Assembly (NCBI GenBank): GCA_016705005.1
Contig: JADIZB010000037.1
Location: 83,148 to 147,147 of the forward strand
DNA from: Bacteroidales bacterium
GTDB taxonomy: Bacteria; Bacteroidota; Bacteroidia; Bacteroidales; Lentimicrobiaceae
Length of the DNA stretch: 64,000 nucleotides
Reading direction: 5' to 3'
The first letter of the stretch is position 1. Every line of letters begins with the position of its first letter. Below are positions 27,749-36,803 of the stretch, piece by piece. A model generated the notes under the pieces. It saw nothing but the letters and a program-made list of their open reading frames with translations. It had not been told where the DNA came from and searched no databases. The translations under genes were made by a program, and so were the position numbers.

Positions 27749-29188
27749 TCAGTCTTTCGCAATCGTTTTATAGTGATCATATTTTTCAAGTACATCGGTT
27801 ACAAACCGCTGTGTTTCTTTCCCGCTGACACGCCCGTGCTTTACCACCGGGTCATTGTAAAATTCAGGTTGTGATTTCGACAACAGGCAATACTCAACAT
27901 TATCAGCCCATACCATAGGATTTTTGTCATGTTTTTCTGCAAGTTTATAGGCATCCAATACATGGGCGAGGCCGATGTTATAAGCCGCCAGTACGAATTT
28001 CTTCCGCTCTTCAGGATCAGGAACGAGGCCTTTAAACTGGTTGTCGAGGTATTTTATCAGCCTGACTCCGGCTTCAATCTGTTCCTGAGGCGTGGATCCC
28101 TCATGTGCCCCAAAACGACGGGCTGTAGCCGGCATCAGCTGCATCAGGCCAAAAGCACCAACCCGTGAACGGACATCCGTACGGAATTTCGATTCCCTGT
28201 AAATCAGGGCCGAGAGTAAACGCCAGTCCCAGCCAATGTTTGCACTCATCTGCCTGATGACATCATCATAATCTGAGATGGTTTTGTGCTTTATTGGCAT
28301 TCCAAGTGCAAGGTGTATATAGCGTGGATTTTCAAAATGCCTGGTGTATTGATATTTGAATTCGCGGCTGTTCTGGTTGTCTTCAATCCACTGGTTCGCT
28401 GCTTCGCGCAGATTAACTGAACCTTTCCTTACAACCCAACTAACCCCGATTTCAGGACTTATTATAGTCTTAACATCAAGATCATTGTATATTAATGAAT
28501 AGGCATTGGCCGTATTTTCAAAAGCAATGGTATAGTCAGATTCCCCGGTGGCAACAGATTCAATAAGCTTGCCGACATTTCTTCCGGAATCAGTATTGAT
28601 CAGAACAGAATTGCCGGTTGCATGCTGCAGGTCAGAGAGATAATACTGCCTGCGGGCCAGTCCTGACAATGTGATGGTTTTGCCTTCAAGTTGTTTCAGA
28701 TCCCTTACCAGTTGTGCATCAACCTTCTTCATATCGCGCATTCTGCGCCAGTTGTCAGGCTTTCGCTGAATAAGCACCTGTTTAGACAGAAACAACGGCC
28801 TGGTATGGTCTACAGCAAACCTATGGTCATTCACTACCGGCATTTCCATGGCTACAATGTCAACCCTGCGTTGTTGTAAATACTGAAGGGCTTTGTGGTA
28901 ATCCGGTTCAACAATAACCTCAAGTTCTACACCAAGGCTGTTTGCGAATTTTTTCAGCATCTCGTAATGGTAACCCCTTGGTTCACCTTCCATTTCAAAG
29001 TAGTTGAAAGGGTTATCATCGGTAAGTGCAACAAGTTTGCCTCGCCGGATAATGTCTTTTAATACACCACCGGTTTGATCGGTACTTAAAAAATGCTGTC
29101 CTGATGATACCGAGCATGATTCAGGAACCAGCATGATAAACATCAGGATAAATAAACTCAGGGTATTATATATAATTCGTCTGCGCAT
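27749..29188 (-). CDS. MltF-type lytic murein transglycosylase (lipoprotein)
   Basis: 479 aa. Signal with lipobox-like VPESC near residue 25, so probably lipid-anchored. Residues about 45-285 form a periplasmic solute-binding (SBP_bac_3) domain (GKLVALTDDNPFNYFEMEGEPRG, in parts; RRVDIVAMEMPV; GESDYTIAFENT). Residues about 310-470 form the SLT catalytic domain, with Glu in YRESKFRTD (about 331), GAFGLMQLMPATAR and AYNIGLAHVLD. This two-domain order is that of E. coli MltF, which cleaves peptidoglycan glycan strands to 1,6-anhydro ends. It is transcribed alone and ends at the terminator embedded in the neighbouring gene. Confidence 0.93.
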   Translation of the reverse strand: MRRRIIYNTLSLFILMFIMLVPESCSVSSGQHFLSTDQTGGVLKDIIRRGKLVALTDDNPFNYFEMEGEPRGYHYEMLKKFANSLGVELEVIVEPDYHKALQYLQQRRVDIVAMEMPVVNDHRFAVDHTRPLFLSKQVLIQRKPDNWRRMRDMKKVDAQLVRDLKQLEGKTITLSGLARRQYYLSDLQHATGNSVLINTDSGRNVGKLIESVATGESDYTIAFENTANAYSLIYNDLDVKTIISPEIGVSWVVRKGSVNLREAANQWIEDNQNSREFKYQYTRHFENPRYIHLALGMPIKHKTISDYDDVIRQMSANIGWDWRLLSALIYRESKFRTDVRSRVGAFGLMQLMPATARRFGAHEGSTPQEQIEAGVRLIKYLDNQFKGLVPDPEERKKFVLAAYNIGLAHVLDAYKLAEKHDKNPMVWADNVEYCLLSKSQPEFYNDPVVKHGRVSGKETQRFVTDVLEKYDHYKTIAKD

Positions 29189-29424
29189 TCAGCTATTCTT
29201 GGTTATTCACTGACCGGTTTAATGATTCATTTACGGAATCCCCGGTTGTACAGCATGTTACGGTAATTAACATGAAGTGTAAAACCTTTTTACAAATGGT
29301 GTGCCAAAAGAATCCTGAATCCGGATCGTCTGACCTTTGGAATCGGTGAGAATTAATAAAGTGAAGTTTCGCTTCTGATTATTATGCTAATACTTGGAGC
29401 TTTGAAGCTGAAGCTTTGAGCTCA

Positions 29425-30531
29425 TCAGGTGGTCTTCCTGTATCGCCAGACTGCCAGCGAAAGCATAGCTACACCATAAATGAACAGCAGCCCCAGTTTA
29501 TATGAAATGTGCTGAAAACCAGAACCTTTCAGCATAACCATACGAATCATTTCAATGAAATAGGCAATCGGATTCACCACATTCAGATTTCTGGCCCACT
29601 GAGGCATGCTTTCAACCGGGGTAAACAATCCACTCATTAAAATAAAGATCACAAGGACAAACCATGCAAGAAACATGGATTGTTGCTGTGTGTTGGTAAC
29701 TGTTGATAAAAAAAGCCCGATGCCCATGACAACCAGCAGGTAAACCGAAGCAATGAAAAAAATGAGGAAAATATTGCCCAACAATGGTATATCGAAAATC
29801 AGGCGGGCGGCCAGAAGTCCTACAGCCAGTTCGAAAAGGGCTATAATCCAGAAAGGGATCAACTTACCTGCAATAAACTGATATTTTTTAATCGGAGTAA
29901 CATTGATCTGTTCAATGGTTCCTATCTCCTTTTCCCGCACCACATTCATGCCGGCCAGAAACATCCCGATGATGGTAACAAGCAAAACCAGTATGCCTGG
30001 AACCATATAGGTTTTATAGTCAAGTTCGGGATTGAACCAGAAAGACCAACGAACATTCATGGGCGAAGAAGCGCCAGGCTGTATCCGGGAAATGATGTTT
30101 TTATTATAGTCGCCAATAATCGATAGGGTGTAAGCATTCATCAGAGCCGCCGCACTTCCGTTGATGGCGTCGTTGATCACCTGTACCCTGGCTGGTGTAC
30201 CTGTAACCAGGTTCTTTTCGAATCCGGGGAGTAACACCAGCATCTGATGGGCTTTCCCCTTTTGTATATACTCCATGCCCAGTTTGCTGTTGGCTCCCTG
30301 GCCTGTTATGTGATAGAACGGGGATGATCTGAAATGCTCCAGCAGGCTTCTTGAACTTACCGTATTGTCATTGTCTACGATATACAGGTTGATATTCTTT
30401 ATTTCAAAAGTTACCGCATAGGACAGGATCAGCAACTGAACCACCGGAATCACAAATATGATGGGCAACATCATCCGGTTTCGGAATACCTGTAAAAACT
30501 CCTTCTGCACTATGTAGAAAATTGTCCTCAT
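29425..30531 (-). CDS. ABC-2 type transporter permease (YbhR-like)
   Basis: About 368 aa. N-terminal TM (MMLPIIFVIPVVQLLILSY), a large periplasmic loop (about residues 45-165), then five TM segments toward the C-terminus (MVPGILVLLVTIIGMFLAGM; EKEIGTIEQINVTP coupling segment; FVLVIFILMSGLFTP). The Met at 30531 aligns with the start of its sister permease; ATG at 30546, directly after the sister's stop codon, is an alternative. Pairs with the permease at 30547-31641 as a heterodimeric pore of an efflux ABC system. It is the last gene of the operon. Confidence 0.92.
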   Translation of the reverse strand: MRTIFYIVQKEFLQVFRNRMMLPIIFVIPVVQLLILSYAVTFEIKNINLYIVDNDNTVSSRSLLEHFRSSPFYHITGQGANSKLGMEYIQKGKAHQMLVLLPGFEKNLVTGTPARVQVINDAINGSAAALMNAYTLSIIGDYNKNIISRIQPGASSPMNVRWSFWFNPELDYKTYMVPGILVLLVTIIGMFLAGMNVVREKEIGTIEQINVTPIKKYQFIAGKLIPFWIIALFELAVGLLAARLIFDIPLLGNIFLIFFIASVYLLVVMGIGLFLSTVTNTQQQSMFLAWFVLVIFILMSGLFTPVESMPQWARNLNVVNPIAYFIEMIRMVMLKGSGFQHISYKLGLLFIYGVAMLSLAVWRYRKTT

Positions 30532-30546
30532 GTTGTGGAAATGCAT

Positions 30547-31641
30547 TTAGGAAAGCCTGATTTTGAACTTTTTAACACTCGCCAGAATAAATACCAGGGT
30601 CATAGCGATCAGGATCAGGGTCTCTTTCCAGAAATAGGCAAGGCCTGTTCCCTTAAGCATGATCGATTTGATAATCAGTATGAACCATCTGGGGGGCATG
30701 ATAGTGCTCAGCCATTGCAATACAACCGGCATGTTTTCAACAGGAAAAATAAATCCGGAAAGCAATATGGTGGGGAGCATCAGTGCAAACATGGAAAGCA
30801 TCATTGCCGTTTGCTGGTTGTTGCTTACAGTGGAAATAAAAATCCCCAGCGACAATGCAAGCACTATGAACAGCATGCTTTCAGCCAGGAGTAAAGCCAG
30901 ACTTCCATTTACAGGAACACCAAACACATAGTGGCTTAGAATCAGGATAGAGATGGCATTGATGAACGACAGCAGAACATAAGGCATCACCTTACCCGCA
31001 ATGATGTGCAGCGGCTTTAACGGAGAAACCAGCAGTACTTCCATGGTGCCAAGTTCCTTTTCACGCGCAATTGAAATGGATGTCATCATTGCAGAGACCA
31101 GCATCAGTAAAATTGTAATAATCCCGGGCACAAACATAAATACACCCTTCAGGGCAGGATTGTACATCATCCTGATTTCAGGGACAATGACAGGGCCATT
31201 GGTGGAAACAGAAAGTGACTGATTGTATCCGGCAATAATGCCATTTGCATAGTTTACCAGCAGATTGGCGGTGTTGGGGTCCGAAGCATCAGCAATCAGC
31301 TGAATGGATGGTATTTCTCCCCGCTCAAGCTTTTGTGCGAAATTGTCATCAAAAACTACGACCATCTTGTTGCGGCCTTTCCTGAAACTCTCTTCAATTT
31401 CGCTCTGCGAATAAAGAACCTCCCCCTGGAGGAAATATCCTGAAGCAAATAGCTTTTGCTGAATGGCTGTAGTAACCTGATCGTGTGACGGGTCTACAAC
31501 CGAAACATGCACATCCTTAACTTCGTTTGTGATGGCATAACCGAACAACAATACCTGCACCAGTGGCATCCCGAAAAGGATAACCATAGATCGGACATCG
31601 CGGAAGATGTGCAGGAATTCCTTAATCACAAATCTTTTCAT
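30547..31641 (-). CDS. ABC-2 type transporter permease (YbhS-like)
   Basis: 364 aa, same layout as the following permease: N-terminal TM (MVILFGMPLVQVLLFGYAIT), a long extracytoplasmic loop, EKELGTMEVLLVSPLKPLHI coupling segment, and a C-terminal TM bundle with LPTILLSGFIFPVENMP. The ABC-2 family commonly exports drugs or lipophilic compounds. The stop codon touches the downstream permease start, and it is 33 bases from the ATPase gene upstream, so co-translation is likely. Confidence 0.93.
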   Translation of the reverse strand: MKRFVIKEFLHIFRDVRSMVILFGMPLVQVLLFGYAITNEVKDVHVSVVDPSHDQVTTAIQQKLFASGYFLQGEVLYSQSEIEESFRKGRNKMVVVFDDNFAQKLERGEIPSIQLIADASDPNTANLLVNYANGIIAGYNQSLSVSTNGPVIVPEIRMMYNPALKGVFMFVPGIITILLMLVSAMMTSISIAREKELGTMEVLLVSPLKPLHIIAGKVMPYVLLSFINAISILILSHYVFGVPVNGSLALLLAESMLFIVLALSLGIFISTVSNNQQTAMMLSMFALMLPTILLSGFIFPVENMPVVLQWLSTIMPPRWFILIIKSIMLKGTGLAYFWKETLILIAMTLVFILASVKKFKIRLS

Positions 31642-31674
31642 AGCCGGAGAAACCCATTGTCTGTATTGAATCTT

Positions 31675-32424
31675 TTATTCCCGCCCTGCGCCTGCATTTC
31701 GAGCCAGTTTCAGAAACACATCATTCATGTTGGAAGCTTTATACTTTAATTTGAGGTTTGCCGGGGTATCTAGTGCTTCAATCCTGCCATCGACCATAAT
31801 GGAAACCCTGTTGCAATATTCGGCTTCATCCATATAGTGGGTGGTTACAAAAACAGTAATCCCCGCTTCTGCAGCCTCATAAATCATTGTCCAGAACTGT
31901 CTCCTTGTTATTGGATCTACACCACCGGTAGGTTCATCCAGAAATACGATTTCAGGGGTATGCATTATGGCTACTGAAAATGCCAATTTCTGTCTGATAC
32001 CCAGAGGGAGGGAGGCAATGATGGTACTACTGAGTTCCGTTATTCCCAGTCGTTCAAGCATTTCACCTGTTTTTTTCCTGATGGAGGTCCTGCTCATGCC
32101 ATATATCCCCCCATAAAATCTGAAATTCTCGGAAACGGTAAGGTCTTCATACAACGAGAAACGCTGGCTCATATATCCGATTCGTTTCTTGATCTTTTCA
32201 GTTTCCGTGAAAACATTGTAACCGGCAACCCTGATTTCACCGGAGGTTGGTCTTGACAATCCGCAAAGAATCCTGATGGCCGTGGTTTTACCTGCACCAT
32301 TGGCACCCAGGAAACCGAAAATCTCACCTTTGTATACCGAGAATGTCAGATGGTCGTTGGCGATAAAACTGCCAAACTGTTTCACCATGTCTTTAGCTTC
32401 TATGGCAGTTTCAGGGTTATTCAT
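31675..32424 (-). CDS. ABC transporter ATP-binding protein (second NBD)
   Basis: 249 aa ATPase of an ABC exporter. Walker A FLGANGAGKTT (residues 39-48), Q-loop region YMSQRFSLYEDLTV, Walker B EIVFLDEPTGG, H-loop in VTTHYMDEAEYC. The signature motif is the unusual LPLGIRQKLA instead of LSGGQ, so this site is probably the non-canonical one of the pair. Overlaps the upstream ATPase by 8 bases. In E. coli YbhF the two NBDs are fused; here they are separate. Confidence 0.93.
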   Translation of the reverse strand: MNNPETAIEAKDMVKQFGSFIANDHLTFSVYKGEIFGFLGANGAGKTTAIRILCGLSRPTSGEIRVAGYNVFTETEKIKKRIGYMSQRFSLYEDLTVSENFRFYGGIYGMSRTSIRKKTGEMLERLGITELSSTIIASLPLGIRQKLAFSVAIMHTPEIVFLDEPTGGVDPITRRQFWTMIYEAAEAGITVFVTTHYMDEAEYCNRVSIMVDGRIEALDTPANLKLKYKASNMNDVFLKLARNAGAGRE

Positions 32425-33340
32425 TTTCTTTTCTCATCAGGTCAATAAAACAATCTTCAATACCGGCTGCGATTTCAGACACTTCTGTCGTAACTGTTCC
32501 TGCCTCCTCAAGAAATGCACGGATCTCTTCCGCGCTGAGTTTCCCATGTTCAGTTCCGGCATGCACATACTCGCCAAACATATCTGCACTGTGAATTTCC
32601 GGGTGTTTTTTCAGCTGACTTATCAGGTTCAGCGTGTTGTCGCTCCTGACCCTGAAGAGCTTCCATGGATAGGTTCCTGTGATGACCGATGGGGTGTCGG
32701 TTACCAGTATTTTGCCGTGTTGAATCAGGGCAACCCTGTCGCAAAGGATTGCTTCATCCATGTAAGGCGTGGCAACGATGATGGTAATGCCTTCCTTTTT
32801 CAGCCTGATAAGCATATCCCAGAATTCCCGCCGCGAAACGGCATCAACACCGGTAGTTGGTTCATCCAGCACCAGTACAACAGGTTTGTGGATCAGTGCA
32901 CAGGAAAGTGCGAGTTTCTGCTTCATCCCGCCCGATAATTTTCCGGCCCTTCGCCCGGCAAAAGGCGCAATCTGATCATAAATATCTTTGATCAGATAAT
33001 AATTCTCTTTGATGTCAGCCTTGAAAATTCCGGCAAAAAAAGCCAGGTTTTCTTCAACAGTCAGATCCTGGTAGAGTGAAAACTTTCCGGGCATATAACC
33101 CAGAACTTTTCTTAATGATTTGTAATCTTTTACCACATCAAATCCAGCAACTCGGGCATTACCTGAGTCGGCAAGCAACAGCGTTGTCAGAATGCGGAAA
33201 AGAGTGGTTTTACCGGCCCCGTCGGGACCGATAAAACCGAAGATCTCCCCCTGCTTTACCGAAAAATTGAGGTTGTCAAGAGCCTGTGTTTTTCCGTAAA
33301 ACTTGCTGAGACCACTGCAGCTGATGGCGTATTCTGACAT
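32417..33340 (-). CDS. ABC transporter ATP-binding protein (first NBD)
   Basis: 307 aa ATPase. Start MSEYAISCSGLSKFYG at 33340 fits the family; the frame is open to 33406 but overlaps the previous gene. Walker A GPDGAGKTT (Asp replaces the usual Asn), canonical signature KLSGGMKQKLALS, Walker B VLVLDEPTTG, H-loop-like VATPYMDEA where Pro-Tyr occupies the usual His region. The C-terminal about 80 residues beyond the NBD are typical of drug-type ABC-2 ATPases. Follows the DUF2147 gene by 8 bases. Confidence 0.93.
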   Translation of the reverse strand: MSEYAISCSGLSKFYGKTQALDNLNFSVKQGEIFGFIGPDGAGKTTLFRILTTLLLADSGNARVAGFDVVKDYKSLRKVLGYMPGKFSLYQDLTVEENLAFFAGIFKADIKENYYLIKDIYDQIAPFAGRRAGKLSGGMKQKLALSCALIHKPVVLVLDEPTTGVDAVSRREFWDMLIRLKKEGITIIVATPYMDEAILCDRVALIQHGKILVTDTPSVITGTYPWKLFRVRSDNTLNLISQLKKHPEIHSADMFGEYVHAGTEHGKLSAEEIRAFLEEAGTVTTEVSEIAAGIEDCFIDLMRKENE

Positions 33341-33348
33341 TTGGTAAT

Positions 33349-33838
33349 TTATTTTCTGACTGTTTCTTCCTTCGTCCAGACGGCAGTTTTTCCAAGTCCC
33401 ATCCATGCAGCGCCAATGTAACCTCTGATCTTCAATGATTTGGAATTTTCAAATTTCATGTAACAGTTGTAGGTCTTCCCACTGGTAGGATTGTAAATGG
33501 TTCCTTCGCTCCATTCATCATTGTCCGCATCATACGAAAAATCCTTCAGGATCTGAAGTCCCATGATTTTTCTTGACTGCAGTTTCGGATCCGGATTGTT
33601 CTTGTCCAGCTTTTCTTTACCATTGGTTTCTTTCGGGGCTTTAAGCCACACAATTTCGCCGACATATTTGCCATTGGTTGCTTTGTGGATTCTTACCTGC
33701 GATTTCTCCTTTGAGGGTTTCATCATCATAGGTCAGATAAATGCCTGCAATTCTATCGGCTTTTGCATTTTGGGCTTTTGCAAGGGATGGAAAAACCAGG
33801 GCAATAGCGAACATTACAAAGATTAATGTCTGTTTCAT
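33349..33838 (-). CDS. DUF2147 family secreted protein, frameshifted
   Basis: About 162 aa after repair. ATG at 33838 gives a signal peptide (MKQTLIFVMFAIALVFPSLAKAQ). The body reads IAGIYLTYDDETLK, then after one extra G near 33708-33709 is dropped, EKSQVRIHKATNGKYVGEIVWL, and ends GYIGAAWMGLGKTAVW, as in DUF2147 proteins (small exported lipocalin-like beta proteins of unknown role). As the sequence stands the protein would end early. Placement between HlyD and the ATPase genes is unusual for this transporter type. This is the only frameshift seen after 8.3 kb. Confidence 0.85.
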
Positions 33839-33878
33839 GTTTACATAGATTAATTTGTGAATATGTGTCGAAGATACT

Positions 33879-34769
33879 CTATTTGATGAAAACAACCTCG
33901 GCCGGCATGGCAATTTTCAGTCTGCCGTCATTCACAACACTCAATTTCACTGCATATACAAGATTAACTCTCTCCTCGCGTGTCTGGATTATTTTTGGGG
34001 TGAATTCCGCAGCGGGAGAAACCCATGTCACAACACCTTCCAATTCACTCATGCCTTTGTCCGAATCGATAAGGACCCGGGCTTTTTGCCCCGTTTTAAC
34101 TTCCGAAAGCATCTTACCACTGATATACACGCGTAGATCCATTGTTTTAAGGTTGGCAATTTTGTAAAGCGGCTTTCCGAAAGCTGTTACCTCTCCGGTT
34201 TCAGCATAGCGTGACAAAACGGTTCCCTCTACGGTATTGATCAGAAAACAACGTTTCAGTGCTTCGCCAACCTGTGCAATCTGTGCATCAATGGCTTTAA
34301 TTTCGTCGCTTACTGCCGCCAGTTGTGTTCTTACACTTATAATCTGCTGTTCTGTTACCCTGATGGAACCGGTAACATCATCCAGCTGTTTTGGGGTTGC
34401 AGCCTGATCTTTCATCAGGTTCTCTATCCGTCTGAGATCGTTGGTCAGATTGGACTTTTGCTGATTGTAAACGGCGGCCTGGGCATTGATGCTTGCCGAT
34501 TTGCTTTCAATGGCCGATTTCTGGGCCTGAAGTTGCAGTTTCTTATAATGGAGGTCTGTAGTGTCGATTAAACCAACTGTATCTCCCCCTTTCAGAACCT
34601 GACCTTCCATAATGTCCAGCCATAGAATACGGCCATTCGCCTCGCTGGATATCGTTGTCTCAACGGCTTCAAAATTTCCGTAGGCATCGGAAACAACCTT
34701 GTTTTGTTTGCAGGAAACCAACAGACCGGTTATCATTGTCAGAAGTATTAATGTACGTTTGATTTTCAT
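33879..34769 (-). CDS. HlyD-family membrane-fusion/adaptor lipoprotein
   Basis: 296 aa periplasmic adaptor (YbhG-like) joining the inner-membrane ABC pump to TolC. Signal with lipobox LLVSC (about residue 20). Lipoyl-like beta half GNFEAVETTISSEANGRI and DIMEGQVLKGGDTVGLID; a coiled-coil hairpin at about 70-165 (LQAQKSAIESKSASINAQAA, in parts; DLRRIENLMKDQAATPKQ); then the second lipoyl half (VEGTVLSRYAETGEVTAFG) and the beta-barrel domain. Gap of 31 bases to the TolC gene. Confidence 0.93.
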   Translation of the reverse strand: MKIKRTLILLTMITGLLVSCKQNKVVSDAYGNFEAVETTISSEANGRILWLDIMEGQVLKGGDTVGLIDTTDLHYKKLQLQAQKSAIESKSASINAQAAVYNQQKSNLTNDLRRIENLMKDQAATPKQLDDVTGSIRVTEQQIISVRTQLAAVSDEIKAIDAQIAQVGEALKRCFLINTVEGTVLSRYAETGEVTAFGKPLYKIANLKTMDLRVYISGKMLSEVKTGQKARVLIDSDKGMSELEGVVTWVSPAAEFTPKIIQTREERVNLVYAVKLSVVNDGRLKIAMPAEVVFIK

Positions 34770-34800
34770 TTTATGTTGGTATTTATAATCATTTGCTTTA

Positions 34801-36078
34801 TTAATTCAACAGGCCAATGGCTGTGATGTAGTTTAACCTTGAGTATTGAAGCTGGATATTGTGAAGACTCATGTTGATGCGGGCCTGAGTAAGGGCGTTC
34901 TGTTCCGTCAGATATTCTGAAGAAGTTATGATTCCCTGGTCAAGCTGTGCGCCCGCAGACTTTGCCACCGATTCGCGCAGTTGTTCAATACGGTGGTCGG
35001 CCGCTACAAGATTTTCATTTTTCAGTATTTCCTGTTTCAGATTGCCGAGCAGAATACGCTGATTTCGTTCGTAATTTTCTTTTTGAGTTTCAATAATCTC
35101 CTTTTGTATGCCAATGATCTGAAACTCCTTTTTATGCTGGTTCCAGTTCCATAGCGTCCATGAAAACCTGGCTCCGGCCATGGCCCAGGTGTCAAACTGA
35201 TTTGATAGCATGTTCAACCCTGGTTTACCATATCCTACAGTTGCGAAAGCCGAAACCCTTGGCATTACCTTTAGTCCTGTCATTTTCTGCTGAGCGGTCA
35301 GCCTGTCCTGTTGCAATTCCAGCATATGATACTCCGGCCGGAGGCGGGTATCAGCCAGCGGAAGTGTGTCAAAAACAGGTTGCAGCAGCTCAACGGCAGG
35401 TCCCAGATCAAGCCCGGTAATCTCACCAAGCCGGTAGATGGCTGCTGCCCGGTTGTGGGCAAGTTCAGTCAGTAATTGTTCGATCCTGATGACTTCAGCA
35501 TCCAGCACATCTGCATTCGATTGTAAAACTGTCCCTCCGGATACACCGGCTCTGACCCGTCCCAGTCTTGATTGTATTTCCGACATGCTGATTTTCAGCA
35601 ATTTCTCATTTTCACGGAACAACAGGATGCTGAAATATACCTGGTTAACGGTTTCACGCAAACGGTAATTCTCAGCCTCAACCGACTGAAGGTTAACCAG
35701 CAGCCCGGCTTTCTCAAGTTCTTTCTGTTTTCTAACAGTTCCCCCGTCCCAGATCAACTGACTGACATCCAGGTTCAATTTGTAACTGTCTTTGTCGAGC
35801 GAAGGAATTTCAACATTGGGAAGGGAAATGGGCAGGGCAGTTACATCAGATTGCCAGCTGAGCTGACCACCGGCAGAAACCATTGGAAGGTAATTGTCGT
35901 TCAAAGCCGATTGTTGAAACCGGTAGGCATCATGGTATAAGGATTCCTGCCGGGCGATCGGACTGTGTGCAACTACCAGTTTATAGCAGGAGTCAAGTGA
36001 TAGCACACCGGGTTGCTGGGCCATGATATTTGCCGGAATGGTCAGCATTATGATGCTTATTCTTAACATTGTTTTCAT
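34801..36078 (-). CDS. TolC-family outer-membrane efflux protein
   Basis: 425 aa. Signal peptide residues 1-20 (IPANIMAQQ). Two OEP repeats of long helices and short strands: LDSCYKLVVAHSPIARQESLY, LNLDVSQLIWDGGTVRKQKE and, in the second half, FSWTLWNWNQHKKEFQI, QLDQGIITSSEYLTEQNAL. It forms the outer-membrane exit duct. Starts 3 bases after the TetR gene, so regulator and duct are co-transcribed. Confidence 0.94.
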   Translation of the reverse strand: MKTMLRISIIMLTIPANIMAQQPGVLSLDSCYKLVVAHSPIARQESLYHDAYRFQQSALNDNYLPMVSAGGQLSWQSDVTALPISLPNVEIPSLDKDSYKLNLDVSQLIWDGGTVRKQKELEKAGLLVNLQSVEAENYRLRETVNQVYFSILLFRENEKLLKISMSEIQSRLGRVRAGVSGGTVLQSNADVLDAEVIRIEQLLTELAHNRAAAIYRLGEITGLDLGPAVELLQPVFDTLPLADTRLRPEYHMLELQQDRLTAQQKMTGLKVMPRVSAFATVGYGKPGLNMLSNQFDTWAMAGARFSWTLWNWNQHKKEFQIIGIQKEIIETQKENYERNQRILLGNLKQEILKNENLVAADHRIEQLRESVAKSAGAQLDQGIITSSEYLTEQNALTQARINMSLHNIQLQYSRLNYITAIGLLN

Positions 36079-36081
36079 TAT

Positions 36082-36702
36082 CTATTTTTTTATCGCAGTA
36101 ATGAGGGTATGAGGAATAATTTGCTTTCTCTCTTCAATAAACCTGTCATATTCATCCTTATTCATTCCGGACATACCCATGAGAACCGGTCTGGCAATAA
36201 ACGGGAATACACATAAGCTGATGAGATTGGCTATCAGATGTTCTGCTTTAATGGGTATGATAATACCAGCTTCTGCCTCTTTCGTTATCTGTGTCTGAAT
36301 GATTTTAAAATCGGCACCAACATTCTTGAAATTTCCAACAAGTCGTTCAGGATTCCTGCTGATTTCATGAAAAACAAAAATGGCCAGATCCGGATTTTGT
36401 TTCAGCATCTCGATGTAGTTATAACTGACCTTTTCTATTTTTTCAAAAAGCGTTAGTGGCGACATCAGTACCGCAATTATTTTTGGGAAAACCGTATTCA
36501 GCACTTCTTTGAATATGGCTTCAAAGAGTTTATCCTTACTCCTGAAGTAATAATGCAAAAGCGCTTTGTTTATTCCTGCCACATCAGCAATCTCTTGCAT
36601 ACGTGCTCCGTCGAAGCCCTTGTTGGTAAATACACTGCGTGCTGCTTTGAGGATAAGTTGTTCTGTATTTGAGTCTAATCCGGTCATATTTACATTATCC
36701 AT
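36082..36702 (-). CDS. TetR/AcrR-family transcriptional regulator
   Basis: 206 aa, first gene of the efflux operon. N-terminal HTH (about 12-60): ILKAARSVFTNKGFDGARMQ and IADVAGINKALLHYYFRSKD, typical of the family. The C-terminal ligand domain is helical and includes an IFVFHEISRNPERL segment. It most likely represses its own operon: a palindrome TTAACCA-AC-TGGTCAA overlaps the promoter 19-34 bases upstream of the ATG. The arrangement resembles E. coli CecR (YbiH) and ybhGFSR, though the gene order differs. Confidence 0.94.
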   Translation of the reverse strand: MDNVNMTGLDSNTEQLILKAARSVFTNKGFDGARMQEIADVAGINKALLHYYFRSKDKLFEAIFKEVLNTVFPKIIAVLMSPLTLFEKIEKVSYNYIEMLKQNPDLAIFVFHEISRNPERLVGNFKNVGADFKIIQTQITKEAEAGIIIPIKAEHLIANLISLCVFPFIARPVLMGMSGMNKDEYDRFIEERKQIIPHTLITAIKK

Positions 36703-36720
36703 TAGGTTTAATCATATGAT

Positions 36721-36736
36721 TTAACCAACTGGTCAA
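36721..36736. promoter_or_regulatory. Candidate TetR operator
   Basis: Imperfect palindrome TTAACCA-AC-TGGTCAA; arms match at 6 of 7 positions. On the minus strand it starts within the TTTG of the -7 box and covers the expected transcription start, where a bound repressor would block transcription. Confidence 0.65.
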
Positions 36737-36764
36737 AGATATAAATATAAATTGCGCTTGTCAA
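36734..36764 (-). promoter_or_regulatory. Promoter of the TetR/efflux operon
   Basis: TTG, 20 bases, TATCTTTG on the minus strand: a full match to the Bacteroidota consensus, with the -7 box ending 31 bases before the TetR ATG. Confidence 0.75.
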
Positions 36765-36803
36765 GTATTTATTAAAAAAATTTCAGGTGTGGTTTTCGGG
36801 TCT

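Noticed and set aside
29345..29424. Repeated GAAGCT/GAGCTT words after the last permease, considered as terminator
   Set aside because: The stem is weak and interrupted and no U-run follows in the right direction.
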